From NCBI GenBank assembly GCA_029204225.1, contig CM055099.1, forward strand, positions 44,762,538 to 44,826,537: DNA of 64,000 nucleotides, in the 5' to 3' direction. A model generated the notes under the pieces. That model ran no database searches and was not told where the DNA came from. It was given only the letters and a program-made list of their open reading frames with translations. This document shows positions 1-10,816 of this stretch, piece after piece. The translations under genes and the position numbers were made by a program. Numbering within the stretch: position 1 is the stretch's first letter; every line of letters begins with the position of its first letter. Source of the DNA: Diphasiastrum complanatum (Eukaryota > Streptophyta > Lycopodiopsida > Lycopodiales > Lycopodiaceae).

Positions 1-4
1 GAAA

Positions 5-376
5 GACATCAAAATGCACCAAATGGATGTCAAGACAACATTTCTCAACGACAATGTCGAAGAGGAACTGTACACCTTCCAACTGAAAGGATTCGAAGTC
101 AAAGGCCAAGAGCACAAAGTGTGCAAGCTGCACAAAGCAATCTATGGTCTGAAACAGTTCGGAAGAGCATGATTTGATAGAATCAACTCTTATCTCATTC
201 AATTAGGATTTGCAAATAATTCAGCTGACTGTAATGTTTATTCAAAGCATATAGGCGCCAATTCAGCTCACATAGCACTTTACGTAGATGATGTATTTAT
301 TCTATCTAACGACACTTCTCTACTGCACGCTACTAAGAGTGATCTGTCTAAGGAATTTAACCTAACTGATTTTTGA
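5..376 (+). pseudogene. Ty1/copia reverse transcriptase fragment (pseudogene)
   Basis: The reading frame from base 5 encodes the middle of a copia-type reverse transcriptase. Visible blocks are MHQMDVKTTFLND (the first catalytic Asp region), KLHKAIYGLKQ, and the active-site block ALYVDDVFILS. An in-frame TGA after GLKQFGRA (about 171-173) breaks it, and it stops near 376 inside the block that reads LTDLGAAHSLLGIHIT in the related element at 52.9-53.3 kb. The left end runs out of the window. The sequence is clearly the same family as the element at 50121-53557, so both are remnants of one copia lineage. The protein would have copied element RNA into DNA in virus-like particles; this copy cannot. 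Confidence 0.85.
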
Positions 377-1176
377 ACCGTTTTTTTAATATGAAGAAAC
401 TTCACCTTTCAAAAGCTTGGGACCCAACTTTTATCTCAACTTGAAAATTTTTAATGAAATTGAAGTCCAAAATGCACTTCAAGGCCCCTTTCAAACCAAT
501 CCAATGGTTCATTCACATCCTACGGTCCACAAGGTCCCTTGAGCTTTCAATCCTGCCCGTCAATCTTGATGGACCTTCATCCAACGGCTTGGAATCTACT
601 TGCGCGTTAAAACAATATTTCAGGAACGCTGGCTCCCTCCAAACGCTATGGCTCCACACTTTCTGGACGCGCGCGAGCATTGTCCACGCCCATCTCTTCC
701 TCTCCTCCTTCCTTTGGGAATGGCCGCCCTTCCACGCCATATCCACCTCAATCTTTCACTGTTTCAGATTATTTTTCTTGCAGTTTGATACTACGGTTGG
801 TTGCGCTCTACCTATGCACCCAAAAGGAGATTGAATCTTGTCTTAACTGATTTTGTACTTTTTTGCAATTGCTGATGAATCTTGCCTTTACTGATTTTGT
901 AATTTGATATGCAAGACTTAAAGCATCAGCTCATGGTGGTTCTTTTTATACCTTATATGGATTTCACATTAGATGTGCACTGCAGCTATGCAAATTCCTT
1001 TAGGATCAACTCTTACTACTTTGCTTCTTTTCTGAGGGAGTTATAACTTAAAAGCTCTGATCCAAAAGTGAAGAAAATTCCATCATGTTTTATTTCCCAA
1101 GTGACTACTTCTAGCTCATCTTCACCATTTCTGCTGGAAGTAAAGAAAAGTGGATATGGTTTTAAAGGAAACTCAC
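377..1176. other. no recognisable gene
   Basis: Short open frames occur on both strands at 454-834, 513-746 and 600-788, but they overlap each other and show no motif. The stretch may hold the missing last exons of the lipase relic on the minus strand; I could not recognise the expected C-terminal histidine region of that family. Confidence 0.5.
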
Positions 1177-2398
1177 GCTGAACCAAATGGAAAAGATTTT
1201 TTGCCGAGGTGGCTTGAGCTTCATATTTGTCATACCAGGCACGTCTACTCTCATTGGTGCAGCAGTTCGGACCTGCAAGTACTTGAAATGAAATTGTCTT
1301 GCAATAGTACTATCTCACATGTTTAAAGTTTCTTTCGACATTATTGGACATTCTGCATGAGACATTAAACAGCGAACAGTTAAGGCATCAAGGATAGCTT
1401 CAGGATGAGGAGCATTCAAACAGGACGGCCTGGAAAGCATATCATTTATGGGTATTATTTTGAAGTTTCCTTTTTCCATAGAAAACTAAATTTGATCTGG
1501 GAGAGACACAGGTATTGAAACTGGAGGTTAAGGGATTAGCTTTCACCTGTGACAAGCGTAGTCAATCCCTCAATGCACGGCAGATTAGATGACGTGCATA
1601 TAAATTCGATAAGAGCCTTTCCTGAGATGCTGTGTATGCAATTTGGATATATCAGAGCACCGCATTGCTTAATGCAGATAGACTAAACTATTGTGTAGTC
1701 TGTCTTCCAGCTCTAGCTCATATTCACAACAAGAATTTTTTATTAATTAAGCAGCGGGTTGAAGTTTGACCCATAAAATAGTACCAGACAACCTTTAACA
1801 GCAAAAGAAAGGTAACAGAAAGAAAATATAGTGGCTCGTGCTTTCTGCTTCACCACACAAGACCCTCAGGAACTGATGCACGAATATTTGAAGTTTGAAT
1901 GTCTGTTTGGTTGCGCTCGTCTAGCTATGGCGGCCAGCAAAAACTAGATTTAACCATCTCGTACTGAAGGATTATTTTTCTACCAACGTTTGGATTATGT
2001 AATTTAAAACTGTTTAGCAAGTTACCACAAGGCATGTTAAAAGACATACAAAGTTTTCTATAGCACCAATATGGATTCTCACATTTGGGTGTCGAAGGCG
2101 TACAAAGGAAGGTTTTCGACAATCTGCAATAGGCATGACCGTCAGAAGTTTCTGCAGATTGTACCATTTTTTAAAAGCGCATAATTTTTTACTTCGGGCT
2201 TTCAAAAATTGACGATGGATTTTAAGGAGATGGTGATCTGTAGAGGTTAGTTACCTTATCCACATACAATTTAACTGCAACGATTGGGATGGGGCTTGTT
2301 GCATGATCAACATAAGCTACAGGAGCCAACATGACAACGTTCTTAACCATATCTATCAATTTCCCTTCTAAGAATGCTGCAAAAGCTGCCTGAGTTCC
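1177..2398 (-). pseudogene. gastric-type triacylglycerol lipase remnant (AB-hydrolase lipase), 5' end lost
   Basis: Three exon-like pieces read in order on the minus strand. The first (2398 down to 2255 or 2222) follows a TTTGTGCAG acceptor and encodes GTQAAFAAFLEGKLID, MLAPVAYVDHATSP and KLYVDKVTNLY; this is the strand after the nucleophile elbow of plant acid/gastric-type lipases (TAG lipase 2 / MPL1 type). The second (about 1622-1547) encodes KALIEFICTSSN and TTLVTG and ends at a GTGAAA donor. The third (1272-1177) starts PNCCTNESRRAWYDKYEAQ, contains the family NCC motif, and ends at GTGAGT. Codon phase is kept between the last two (ACA-G/GT). The catalytic-Ser exon would lie above 2400, where gypsy sequence begins, so the gene is truncated. 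Reading past 2254 meets a stop, and the segment before GKALIEF is not recognisable. I infer a dead gene. Confidence 0.72.
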
Positions 2399-2723
2399 CT
2401 GCACAAAAACTTGAACGATTGGTATGATTCAGTGGTCATACTAAGAAGGCTAAACGAAGATCCAAGACAAGTCCTTTCGAAAAAGAACAAGCAAATGTAG
2501 TCCAACATGATATGCCCGAGCATTTTAAACGTTATACACTGGATGAGTGGTTATCATGTTATCTAAAGCACATCATGAACCTGAAGAACACATGCCGGAA
2601 TCTTAAGAAGTTTACAATGGCCCAGCTAAGACGGCAGCCAATGAATCTTGTCGAGCCAGGAGAACGGAAAAGATTGTACAAGTTGGATTACAACTTACTT
2701 TTGAGCAGTATCAAGCACTCCGC

Positions 2724-3742
2724 TTGTTACTTATTAAGTATCAAGATTGCTTTGCATGGACTTATCAAGATTTAAAGGGTATTCCGACATCAGTGATTGA
2801 ACATACCATGCCTTTAGTACCTGATGCAATTCCAAAGGTTACAAAGTTCTATCGTTGTAATCCTAATGTAGCGGATCTGTTAAAGAAAGAACTTCGGAGA
2901 TTGCTTGACACTGATTTATGAGATCGAACATACTGAATGGATTTCATCGATTGTCATTGTTCCTTAGAAAAATGAGAAATTGAGGATCTGTGTGAACGTC
3001 AAAGCGTTGAACAAAGTGACGCGGAAGGATCACTTTCCGTTACCTTTTACTGAAAGCATTTTGGATCGCCTTGCTGGAGCGGAAGCTTATAGTTTTCTGG
3101 ATGGATTTAGTGGTTACAACCAGGTTAAGATCGCACCTGCCGATTGTCACAAAACCGCTTTTGCAACAGAATGGGGCACCTATGCCTACAAAGTAATGCC
3201 ATTTGGACTCTATCATGCACCAAGTTCATTCCAAAGAGTAATGCAATTTGCTTTTAAAGATTATCTACAAAAACGCCTTGAAATTTACTTGAACGACTTG
3301 GGAGTTCATAGTACAGATACAGACCACCTGGATCGATTGATATCAAGACAAGGTATTGCCACAGATTACTCTTCCACCGCCAGCAACAATTCGTGGAGTT
3401 TACGTGTTTATGGGTCATGCGAACTACTATCGAATCTTTATTATCTTCTTTGCGGATTTAGCACGACCTATATACAAACTGACTATTGTTCCTATTTGGA
3501 CAGTAGAAGCATTAGAAGCCTTTGAAAAATTAAAAAAAACATTAACTTCAGCACCAATACTGCGTCCAGATTGGGCGCTAGAATTTCATGTTCATATGGA
3601 TGCTTCAAAATATGCCATTGGATCAGTTTTGACGCAGCCAGGTGACTTTAAGAAGGATTATCCTATACGATTTGCAAGCAAACAACTTACAGATCCAGAA
3701 AAGAATTTTATTCAACAACAAAACGTGAGGCATTGGCCATGA
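2724..3742 (+). pseudogene. gypsy reverse transcriptase / RNase H, broken
   Basis: The region opens with KYQDCFAWTYQDLKGIP and IEHTMPL, the usual lead-in to plant gypsy RT, then stops at 2919-2921. A second frame from 2980 has RT blocks RICVNVKALNKVTRKDHFPLP, FLDGFSGYNQVKI, TAFATEWGTYAYKVMPFGL and APSSFQRVM. The active site reads YLNDLGV, so the first Asp of the YxDD pair is Asn. A frameshift near 3360 leads into the tether and RNase H frame (GHANYYRIF, APILRPDWALEFHVHMDASKYAIGSVL with the first RNase H Asp, SKQLTDPEKNF). A stop at 3740-3742 interrupts the next RNase H strand, which continues in another frame (FRHYLMETHFAFYTDYQPL). Stops, shifts and the missing Asp make it inactive. Confidence 0.85.
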
Positions 3743-3836
3743 TTTTTTATGTTGGGAAATTTCGTCACTACCTCATGGAAACGCACTTTGCATTCTATAC
3801 GGATTATCAACCGTTACTTTACTTGGTAAACAAACT

Positions 3837-4413
3837 GGGGTACACACTTTGTTAATCAAACAATAAAGTGTTTACTAGAAGATTTTTTTGTTATACAGAG
3901 ATTTAGTACTCCCTACTATCCTACAGGGAATGGCCAAGCTGAATCTTCCAATAAGATTCTCTACACCATTATGACAAAGACAGTTGAAGCGAGTCGGTCT
4001 GATTGGGAACATAAATTGAATTTTTAATCTCATCTTTACGCATAGCGGCCACAAAACAATTAAATGATGACATGTCTTTACAACTCCGTCATGAAGCATT
4101 GCACAAATTATGTGAAACCCAATTGATGGCAGTTCATGCCTTAGCAACAGAGAAAGCCCGCCGCAAGGCATGACATGATCGCCGATTGCACAAAAAAGAT
4201 TTGAAAGCAAGAGATCTTGCATTAATGTACACAACCAAGCTGATCAAGGACAAGTTGAAGTTTATCGGGGAAGGCCCGTATAAAGTGAAGGAAATCTTGA
4301 ACTATGGCACAGTAATTCTTGAGCACTTGGATGGAAAACGATTTGATACTCCGGTGAATGGCAGCCACTTATGCAAGTTTTGGCAGCCTGCTCTGCCAGT
4401 TCAGCAAGTCTGA
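3837..4413 (+). pseudogene. gypsy integrase C-terminal part, broken
   Basis: Begins abruptly inside the catalytic core (THFVNQTIKCLLEDF in one frame, then a shift to RFSTPYYPTGNGQAESSNKI, which carries the core Glu motif). A further deletion after SDWEHKLN joins to a segment matching the integrase of copy B near 11550. The open frame 4186-4413 encodes HKKDLKARDLALMYTTKLIK, then FIGEGPYKVKEI (the GPY/F module of plant gypsy integrases) and RLCKFW-like HLCKFWQPALPVQQV. The H2C2 zinc finger and first catalytic Asp seen in copy B are absent. I see no chromodomain after the GPY/F module. Confidence 0.8.
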
Positions 4414-5200
4414 TCTTAATGGTTTTTGAATTTTATTTGTTTTTCAATTTTTTGTTTTTCAGTACTTAATTTGTTGAGTTTTTTGGAAAAAGAAAGTCAA
4501 AAGAAAAATTATTAAATTGGAAAAAGATTGATGAGCAAAAGTCAGAAAGTCATCAGCATAGGAAAAGGAAGCACAATAATTTTTTGATGGAAAAAGACAT
4601 AGAAAATCACTGTTTTGGTCAGATTTAGCCTATTCAGTACTAGAAACCTTTGCTGAGCTCTCAGACTGTACATCCACTCTAGATTTATCTAATTTGAGGT
4701 GGGCAAAAGTTCATGTCTAGAAAAACTCCAGTTTTTGAGTTCGACGAAGGACAAGTGATATGCCATTTTGAGAACCTTCGCCGAGCATCTTAACCTCATT
4801 ATTAACCTTCGTCGACCTGTTAGATGATCTTAAAATGTCAAAATTAGGTTGTCCATAAGTTCAGGTCTTGGAAAAATACATTTATGACAGTACCTGGGCG
4901 AAGGACCCTCCTGGGCGAAGGTTCATCCTTTGCCAGGCCTGGAAACGTTCGCCTGATAGATTCAGATCCCTAGAAACCTTTGCAAAAATTTTTATACCCT
5001 ATTATCACAGTACTGTACATGCCTACAAATTTTTGTTCAGAATTGATCAGCCAAACTAGTATTCAGTGTAATGGACCCACCAATTCCTCACTTGTGCTAG
5101 CGAAGCTCTTGCGAATTTTTACCACAACCAAAGCCTTCCAAAACTCCTACACTGCTTTCTGAGACAATTTTATGCGTTTTATATTTCCTTTCTAATCATC
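4414..5200 (+). other. non-coding spacer between integrase and extra ORF (copy A)
   Basis: No ORF of note. The stretch is alignable by eye with 11917-12756 in copy B. Shared landmarks are GATGAGCAAAAGTCAGAAA (4529), GATCAGCCAAACTAGTATT (5044 and 12577) and TCACTTGTGCTAGC (5089), followed in both copies by the ATG of the extra ORF. Between 4646 and 4990 it contains many short GGCGAAGG / CCTTCGCC-like motifs in both orientations. It could carry the splice acceptor or promoter that expresses the downstream ORF; that is inference. Confidence 0.6.
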
Positions 5201-8047
5201 ATGTCTTCTATCGATACTTCCCAGTCTCCATGCTATACTATCCATCGTGATGTCCCATCTGCAACGGACATCATGATCCCTCCTAGCACAAGCATGGTCA
5301 CTCAGTGGATGACCCTTGCGGAGCCTCTGCTCACTACAATGGGTATTCATGAGAGAGCCTTTTCTGGTCGCATCAATATGGAATTTATCACTCTTTCCTT
5401 CAGTACATGGAAGGAAGAGAAATCTAAATTTTATATCACTTTCCAAGGAGCCACACACAAGGTGCATGCCACTGAGGCTGCCCTTGCAGCTATAGGTATA
5501 GCATCCGGCACGCAAGCCTCACCCAATCACAAGCACGCCAAATAGACCATCAAGCCATATATTGACCTCACCAACAATCTGCACTGGACCAATGATGGCT
5601 ACTTTCTGAAAGCCATCATTGAGCCTTCAATCCACACTGCTGACCAGCTACTGAAAAACTTCCTGATGGTTGGCAACCTCAGAAAAGACTGCATTACATC
5701 ACAGATCCTTCATAGGATAGTGAAGTCCCACACCAATTTGGCCAAAGGCCCTCTTGAACCATATAATTGGTTCAAGACTGTTTCTGGTGAGCTCAAACGA
5801 GCTATTAAGGCCAATACTAAGCAGCAGTTTGCTGCTGGCTCTTTATTGTCCCTTTTAGCTGCTTCTCACTTAGAAAACAGAATCCATGGCTTCCACCTAG
5901 ATTCCGTGCTTTCGGTCTATGAAGAAGCACCGGCAGAGTCATCTCACCAGGCCTTGAGTTCTCATAGTCGTCGCCATCCACGCTGCGAGATCGTTATCCT
6001 TGACTCGCCTTCTGCGTCACGACGTCGCACTAGGCATACCTCGTCAGCTGCGGCTTCCACCCCTTGCTGTTGTTCGCACTGAACTTCCCATTCCCCCATC
6101 CTCTGATGCTTTCCTCACCTCTGCTTCCATTCAAGTACACTCTGTGAGCATTAGGCCTACCATTCCCATCATAGCTACCCAGGCCGCCTCATCCCCACAC
6201 ATCGAAACCACCTCACCAAATACACAGTTCTTTATGGATATGTTTGATGATTCCGACCCCCTTGGGGCCACCAAAATTTTTGAAATGCCCCAGAGCCCTC
6301 CGCCCTATGAACTCCAATCCCCTAGAAAAGGATTCAGACATATCCATGAATCTACTGTTCTTGTTGAAGATGTCAGCCAACAACCTCACACGGAAGATAG
6401 CCCAGCCGCACTTTGGGTCGACAAAGCTATGAAATCACCGAAACAGTTCGACACCACAGTGCCTGAGGGATTTGAAGAGGAGGACATTTTTGAAGAAGAA
6501 GAACTAGTGGCACCTATTCCATGCCTACCAAGGACAATACCATCAAGTCCTCCTGCTGCTGCCGCCTCCACGACCATTGATTCAGGTGATGCTCTAGGTT
6601 TGGTTTCAAGCCTTGCGCAAGTGATCCAGTCTATGCTAGATAATAAAAAAGAAATGGAGCAGAGAATCTCCAAGATGAGGTCCGAAAACACTCTGATCAG
6701 CCAAAAAATTGTCCAGCTGGATCGAGAGTTAAAGATTGCCAAACAGCACGAAGACAAGGCTGAAGCCGAAAAGAAGTTGGCCCAGCAACAAGCTGATTGC
6801 TTGGAAGACTACATCAGCTCTCTGCAAAATGCCTTGACAACCGCACAAGATCAGGTGGATAAGGCCGTGCAGGATGCAAAGCAACAGGTGCAGCTACTGA
6901 AGGGTCAATTGGCCAAACAAGATTGCACGCGGCTTTAAGGTGAATTGGAACAACCACCCTTGAACGTGATGCATATCTTCAAACACAAATATCATATCAT
7001 CTGGTCACACCAACGGAGATTGCGTATTTGTTCAAGAAAGTGGACACATACAAAGTGTCCCTTCAGAGATTTCAAGGCCGCTTTGATAGGTTCAAAGGAG
7101 CAGCTTCAACCGAGTTGGCAAAGGCTAAGGAGACCATCACCGCCTATGAAAAAGCAGCTGCTCAAGTGTTGGAAGCCGGACCACAAATCCCCGTACCAAT
7201 CATGCCGCAATTCTCCCCTCCGTGCCAAAAAGTTGTACCAATGGATACAAGGGTAGATTCGAGCATGGACTAGGGGGGAGCTCCAGATATAGCCGAACAA
7301 CCGCCAATCTTACCAGCATTACAAGTAGGTCCATCCTCATCAAGGACCACACCTCTATTCAGAAGGCCCATCAGCGTCGAGGACCAGATCCAGACCTTCT
7401 TAAAGCAACATCCGCATGAGTTCTCACGTGGTGGATGAGTCCTCATAAGACCTCTGAAAACTCCGGAATCAATTAAGAGTTACGTCGCCAACCCTCGCCA
7501 ATTGCGGGTAGATCCCTATTACGTGCCAATGCCGCAAAGAAATAAATGGAAAGATTTGGGGTTGGCTATGGACAAGATCACCATCCATATGCCCAATTGG
7601 CCAATCATCCATCAACCCTACAACTGGACAATCTCAGTGGATTTCCACCATGCCTTACAAGCCTATCAGAGAGAATATGTCCACTCTCCAGATCCAATAG
7701 TGCGACAATCGGCAATGTTTGCTAAAGATCTAACTTTATTGGTGTCAGTGGCAACCAGATGAGACGATTATCTCCCTCCTCTAGCATTCGATCCAAATAA
7801 GCCGATGGCCTCAGAGCAAATCAAAGATCAGCTACCAGTTGCTCGTTTATATTTTTGTGCGGCAATGATGGGAGACTCCTGGGAATCACGTTTCACATCA
7901 TGGATAACCTCCAAGTGGATTGCCGGAGCCCACCGTTGGTTTCTGCCACACAATTTGGATTTTAATACTGCACGCCTCGACTTTATGGAGAAGGTGCAGT
8001 ACCATTTAATCAAGATTCGACGCGAAGCCAGTAAAAGTTCCCAATAA
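5201..8047 (+). pseudogene. extra sense-strand ORF downstream of gypsy integrase (copy A), unknown function, broken
   Basis: I do not recognise this protein. An N-terminal domain (5201-6080) starts MSSIDTSQSPCYTIHRDVP and includes KNFLMVGNLRKDCITSQIL and AAGSLLSLLAASHLENR. A TAG at 5543-5545 interrupts it where copy B reads a sense codon, and a frameshift lies near 6060. A Ser/Pro/Thr-rich linker follows, then a heptad-rich coiled coil (about 6600-6935, e.g. EQRISKMRSENTLISQKIVQ) continued in another frame to about 7190. A C-terminal domain (about 7350-8047) includes QRNKWKDLGLAMDKI, WPIIHQPYNWTISVDFHHA and MGDSWESRFTSWITSKWI, with stops at 7271, about 7436 and 7760. No signal peptide or clear membrane segment is seen, which argues against a classical envelope protein. 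Its position after integrase and before the 3' LTR matches the env-like or additional ORF slot of some plant gypsy lineages. Confidence 0.6.
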
Positions 8048-8085
8048 CTGCATATTGCAAGTGTTGTGGGACCGCCACCAATTTT

Positions 8086-8500
8086 GGTGGGGGATACTGT
8101 TGGAGGGTTTGCGAATCCCAAGGCAACCCTAATCCTAGTTAATAAGTCAGAGGGATTTGGCACCCTACGTGTGTAAGTCCAACCCGATGATCACATAGTT
8201 ATTTGATTGATTAGTTAAAAGTCAATAAAAGGACTTTAGGCATTTCTGCGGGACTTTTAATGTCCCAGGGCCTAAATGCCAAGTAATGAATAAAGTTGGG
8301 TTTCTCTCTAATTTTAATGGTTCCCACACTTTTTTAAATCTAAATAAAAAGAGAGGCAAGACTGGACCAATAGGGAGGCCAGGGTCCTCCTCTCTACTAT
8401 AAGAAGGGACCAACTCGAGTTGCTCCTCATGTTCATTTTCTCATTTCAATAAAGCAGATTAGTTCTCTTCAGAAATGGATTGATGAATGACCTTGCTCTT
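8086..8500 (+). repeat. polypurine tract and 3' LTR of gypsy copy A
   Basis: The purine run GGTGGGGGA at 8086-8094 is followed three bases later by TGTTGG at 8098, a typical LTR start. The LTR has a CCAAT-like GACCAATAGGG (about 8365), a TATA box TATAAGA (8398-8404) and AATAAA (8448-8453), the expected U3-R order. The segment GGCACCCTACGTGTGTAAG to TGTCCCAGGGCCT (about 8158-8275) recurs at 60848-60965, supporting it as a repeated LTR. The 3' end is unclear; a GA microsatellite begins at 8594. Confidence 0.7.
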
Positions 8501-8588
8501 CTTCTTTCCTTCTCCATCTCTCATGCTTTCTTTGGATTTTCATAATTATTGGATCTGAATGTTATTGGGATTGAGTGTTATTATACTT

Positions 8589-8593
<5 letters not shown>

Positions 8594-8655
<62 letters not shown>
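8594..8655. repeat. (GA)n microsatellite, about 31 units
   Basis: Nearly perfect GA dinucleotide repeat followed by AAAGAG. It lies just beyond the gypsy LTR signals and may be inside the LTR or at its edge. Confidence 0.97.
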
Positions 8656-8660
<5 letters not shown>

Positions 8661-8915
8661 TAAGCTATCTTTGTTGTGGATCGTAGTGTTAATGGATCTT
8701 AGTGTTAATGAGTAAAATTAATAGATGTAGAGTTAGATTTAGATCTTTCATTCATGCTGAAATCTAAACTAAACTATCGCTCTCATGGAAACGAACCTAC
8801 GCGTGACAACTAACTCCGTCTCTATGATGCTAGATTGACTAGATCTTGGATTCAAGTTAAGCAAGGAAAGAAACCCACTACAAGAAGAGTTCGATTCTTT
8901 CTTTTTGCAATCCCA
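8656..8915. other. non-coding, no gene seen
   Basis: Contains short direct repeats of GTGTTAATGGATCTTAGTG but no coding signal. Possibly the distal part of the gypsy LTR. Confidence 0.4.
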
Positions 8916-9710
8916 TTTTGTTGAGGTGAATAGGAAGTTGTGAACCATCTTCTAATACCATGTTCAGCCATGTAGTCGGACATCTCGTTAGAGATGTATT
9001 TGCCATCACCATCAGTTCGAAGTGCCTTCACTTTGTAGACGTTTGTGTCTCAGCCATGAGCTTGAATCTCTTGAAGCATTTAAAGGCTTCAAATTTGTGC
9101 TTAATGAACATGACTGTAGACCATCTAGAATAATCATCTATGAAAGTGATAAAATAGATTGCATCTCCCAAGGATGGAGTTGGCATTGGACCACAATGAT
9201 CACTATATACAAGATCCAATACATGCTTTTTTTTTTATGGAATGTGATTCTGGAAACTTCTAGAGTGCTTTCCATAGATGCATGATTCACAAAAGAAAGA
9301 TTTCCTATCTAATGAAGAAGAGAAATTCAGTCCATCAGCTAAATTATTACAACGCATATAAGAAAGTGATCTTGTATTCACGTGTCCAAATTGACTATGC
9401 CACAGAACAGCACTGTTGTTTACATTTTCATTAGAGGTACTAGCTAATGCAACTGAATTAGAGAGTATGTAAAGATTTTCGACTCTAGTGCACATAGTCA
9501 GAGTAATATCTTCCTCGAGTATTGTACACTGCTCAGATGAGAAAGTAACAGTGTAGCCCTCATAAGTTATCTTAGAGACTGATAACATGTTCTTTGATAA
9601 CTGAGGAACATGGAGGATGTTAGGAACACAAATATATAGATCATTGTTGAAGGTGATCTTCACTGTTTCTTTGCCTTCCACGTGTATGGTGCTTGAATCT
9701 CCCGATCAAA
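8916..9710 (-). pseudogene. Ty1/copia protease-integrase fragment
   Basis: Minus-strand copia pol piece of the same family as the element at 50121-53557 (its equivalent is about 51155-51940). The frame 9681-9235 encodes VKITFNNDLYICVPNILHVP, LSKNMLSVSKIT and SQFGHVNTRSLSYM (integrase zinc region). The frame 9219-9028 encodes DLVYSDHCGPMPTPSLGDA and YFITFIDDYSRW, the start of the integrase core with the first catalytic Asp, then diverges at KLMAETQTSTK. It ends near 8916 in sequence matching HNFLFTSTK-like lead-in to the Glu block. Both ends are cut; no LTR is attached. Confidence 0.82.
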
Positions 9711-10435
9711 CAACAATGAAAGTGCATTCAATCACAACAAGCATTCATCTATGTTGCACACAAATAAAAACATGCTGCTGTTATGTTACACTGAAGCACA
9801 ATACAAATAGCAATTACAATAAAAAATTGACGGCGTAATTGGGAGGCTCAAATGATACGTCTCATGGATGGAGCAACCACTAATCTATGCTTGGATGATC
9901 TATTTATAGATTTCATCCATGTATTGATTACGTTGAATGCTTGCCACTTAATTAGGAAAGTCGTTGTACTTGAAAGTATATGGCTTTTGTGACAACTATA
10001 CATAGTATATACAGTCAATAAATTGGTATCGTTGACGCGGATGAGGACATCGGTAGAACGTTCCTCATTTATTTTAGATGTCCTTCAACATTTTTCTCTC
10101 TCTTCAAGGTTTTGCGAAAGAACCGAAGGTGTCCTAAATAAGTTTAAGGCGCCCTCAAGAAAAATGAGGATCTCTTTAACAGTTCAACTCTTTGCTCTTT
10201 TCGGAAAAGCCGAAGGTGCCCTTAAAAAGTTGGCGAAGGTGTCTTTAACAGTTTAACTCTTAAAAATAGAGGACCTCTTGGAATTTTCTCTCTCTTCGCA
10301 TTTCTCAAGAAAATGCGAAAAAGGGACAAAGGTTTTTGAAAATAGCTAAACTGTTGCATTGTGAACAAGTTGACTTCTTAAAAAAATAATTGAACGGAAG
10401 AAGTCAAGTGTCGTAGTTTTCGAAAAGTGCAAAAA
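9711..10435. other. non-coding, motif-rich; no gene seen
   Basis: Frames at 10023-10256 show no known motif. The stretch has a repeated TCTTTAACAGTT-AACTCTT block (about 10172 and 10240) and three CCGAAGGTG-like motifs (about 10120, 10208, 10223). It abuts the solo LTR at 10436 and may be the rest of that LTR or a second one. Confidence 0.4.
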
Positions 10436-10698
10436 ATGTGAACTGCGACACTTAGTGTATTTCTGCAGACTATTTAAAAACGATGTAAATCTGCAAATTT
10501 GTTCTAAATGTTTTGTGGAAGTCCTTGAAGATGGCCAAGTCTTCAATGAATTCAAGTTATTAAACTTAACATCTGAACTTAAAATTTGATGAGATTGGTT
10601 ACCCTTTGCTCAAGATCAGCCGAAAGTCCGTTGTAGACGTTCTTCAAATAAATTGGTTGTCTAAGTTATGATTCCAAGGAGGCAATTGTGGTCTTAAT
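10436..10698 (-). repeat. solo copia LTR (family of the element at 27611-30235)
   Basis: From GCGACACTTAGTGTATTTCTG to CTTAATCTTCAACAG it parallels the 3' LTR at 27225-27610: GGAAGTCCTTGAAGATGGCC, AACTTAACATCTGAACTT, GGTTACCCTTTGCT and GTAGACGTTCTTCAAATAAA all recur in the same order. It lacks about 90 bp present in the 27-kb copy (the GTAGGTATCAGATGAGC to ATTCACCAAGG part). No internal copia sequence adjoins it, so it fits a solo or recombined LTR. Confidence 0.75.
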
Positions 10699-10816
10699 CT
10701 TCAACAGGGTAGTTGAGACCCAAAACAGCCTCTAAGATGCTAGGGTAGTCTAATGACAATTAATTCATAAGGCACAACCTTATCAATTGATTGTTGGATG
10801 ACTGTGTCATCGCAGA

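Larger units (their letters stand above)
2400..8500 (+). mobile_element. Ty3/gypsy retrotransposon copy A (5'-truncated, degenerate)
   Basis: A sense-strand gypsy element lacking its 5' LTR, gag and protease. Order: RT (2724-3330), RNase H (3390-3835), an abrupt junction into the end of integrase (3837-4413), a 790-bp non-coding spacer, a long extra ORF region (5201-8047), a purine tract GGTGGGGGA (8086-8094), and an LTR starting TGTTGG at 8098. The order RT-RNase H-integrase identifies Ty3/gypsy. The RNase H to integrase junction lacks the zinc finger and catalytic core present in copy B (10.8-13.8 kb), so there is an internal deletion. The right LTR boundary was not resolved. Confidence 0.8.

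Noticed and set aside
454-834. 126-residue open frame with an overlapping antisense frame
   Set aside because: No recognisable domain, three overlapping frames of similar length, and located in a transposon-rich flank; chance is the simplest explanation.
1925-2167. Cys-rich 80-residue minus-strand frame as a lipase exon
   Set aside because: It lies between two lipase exons but does not match the family, and no splice sites place it in phase.
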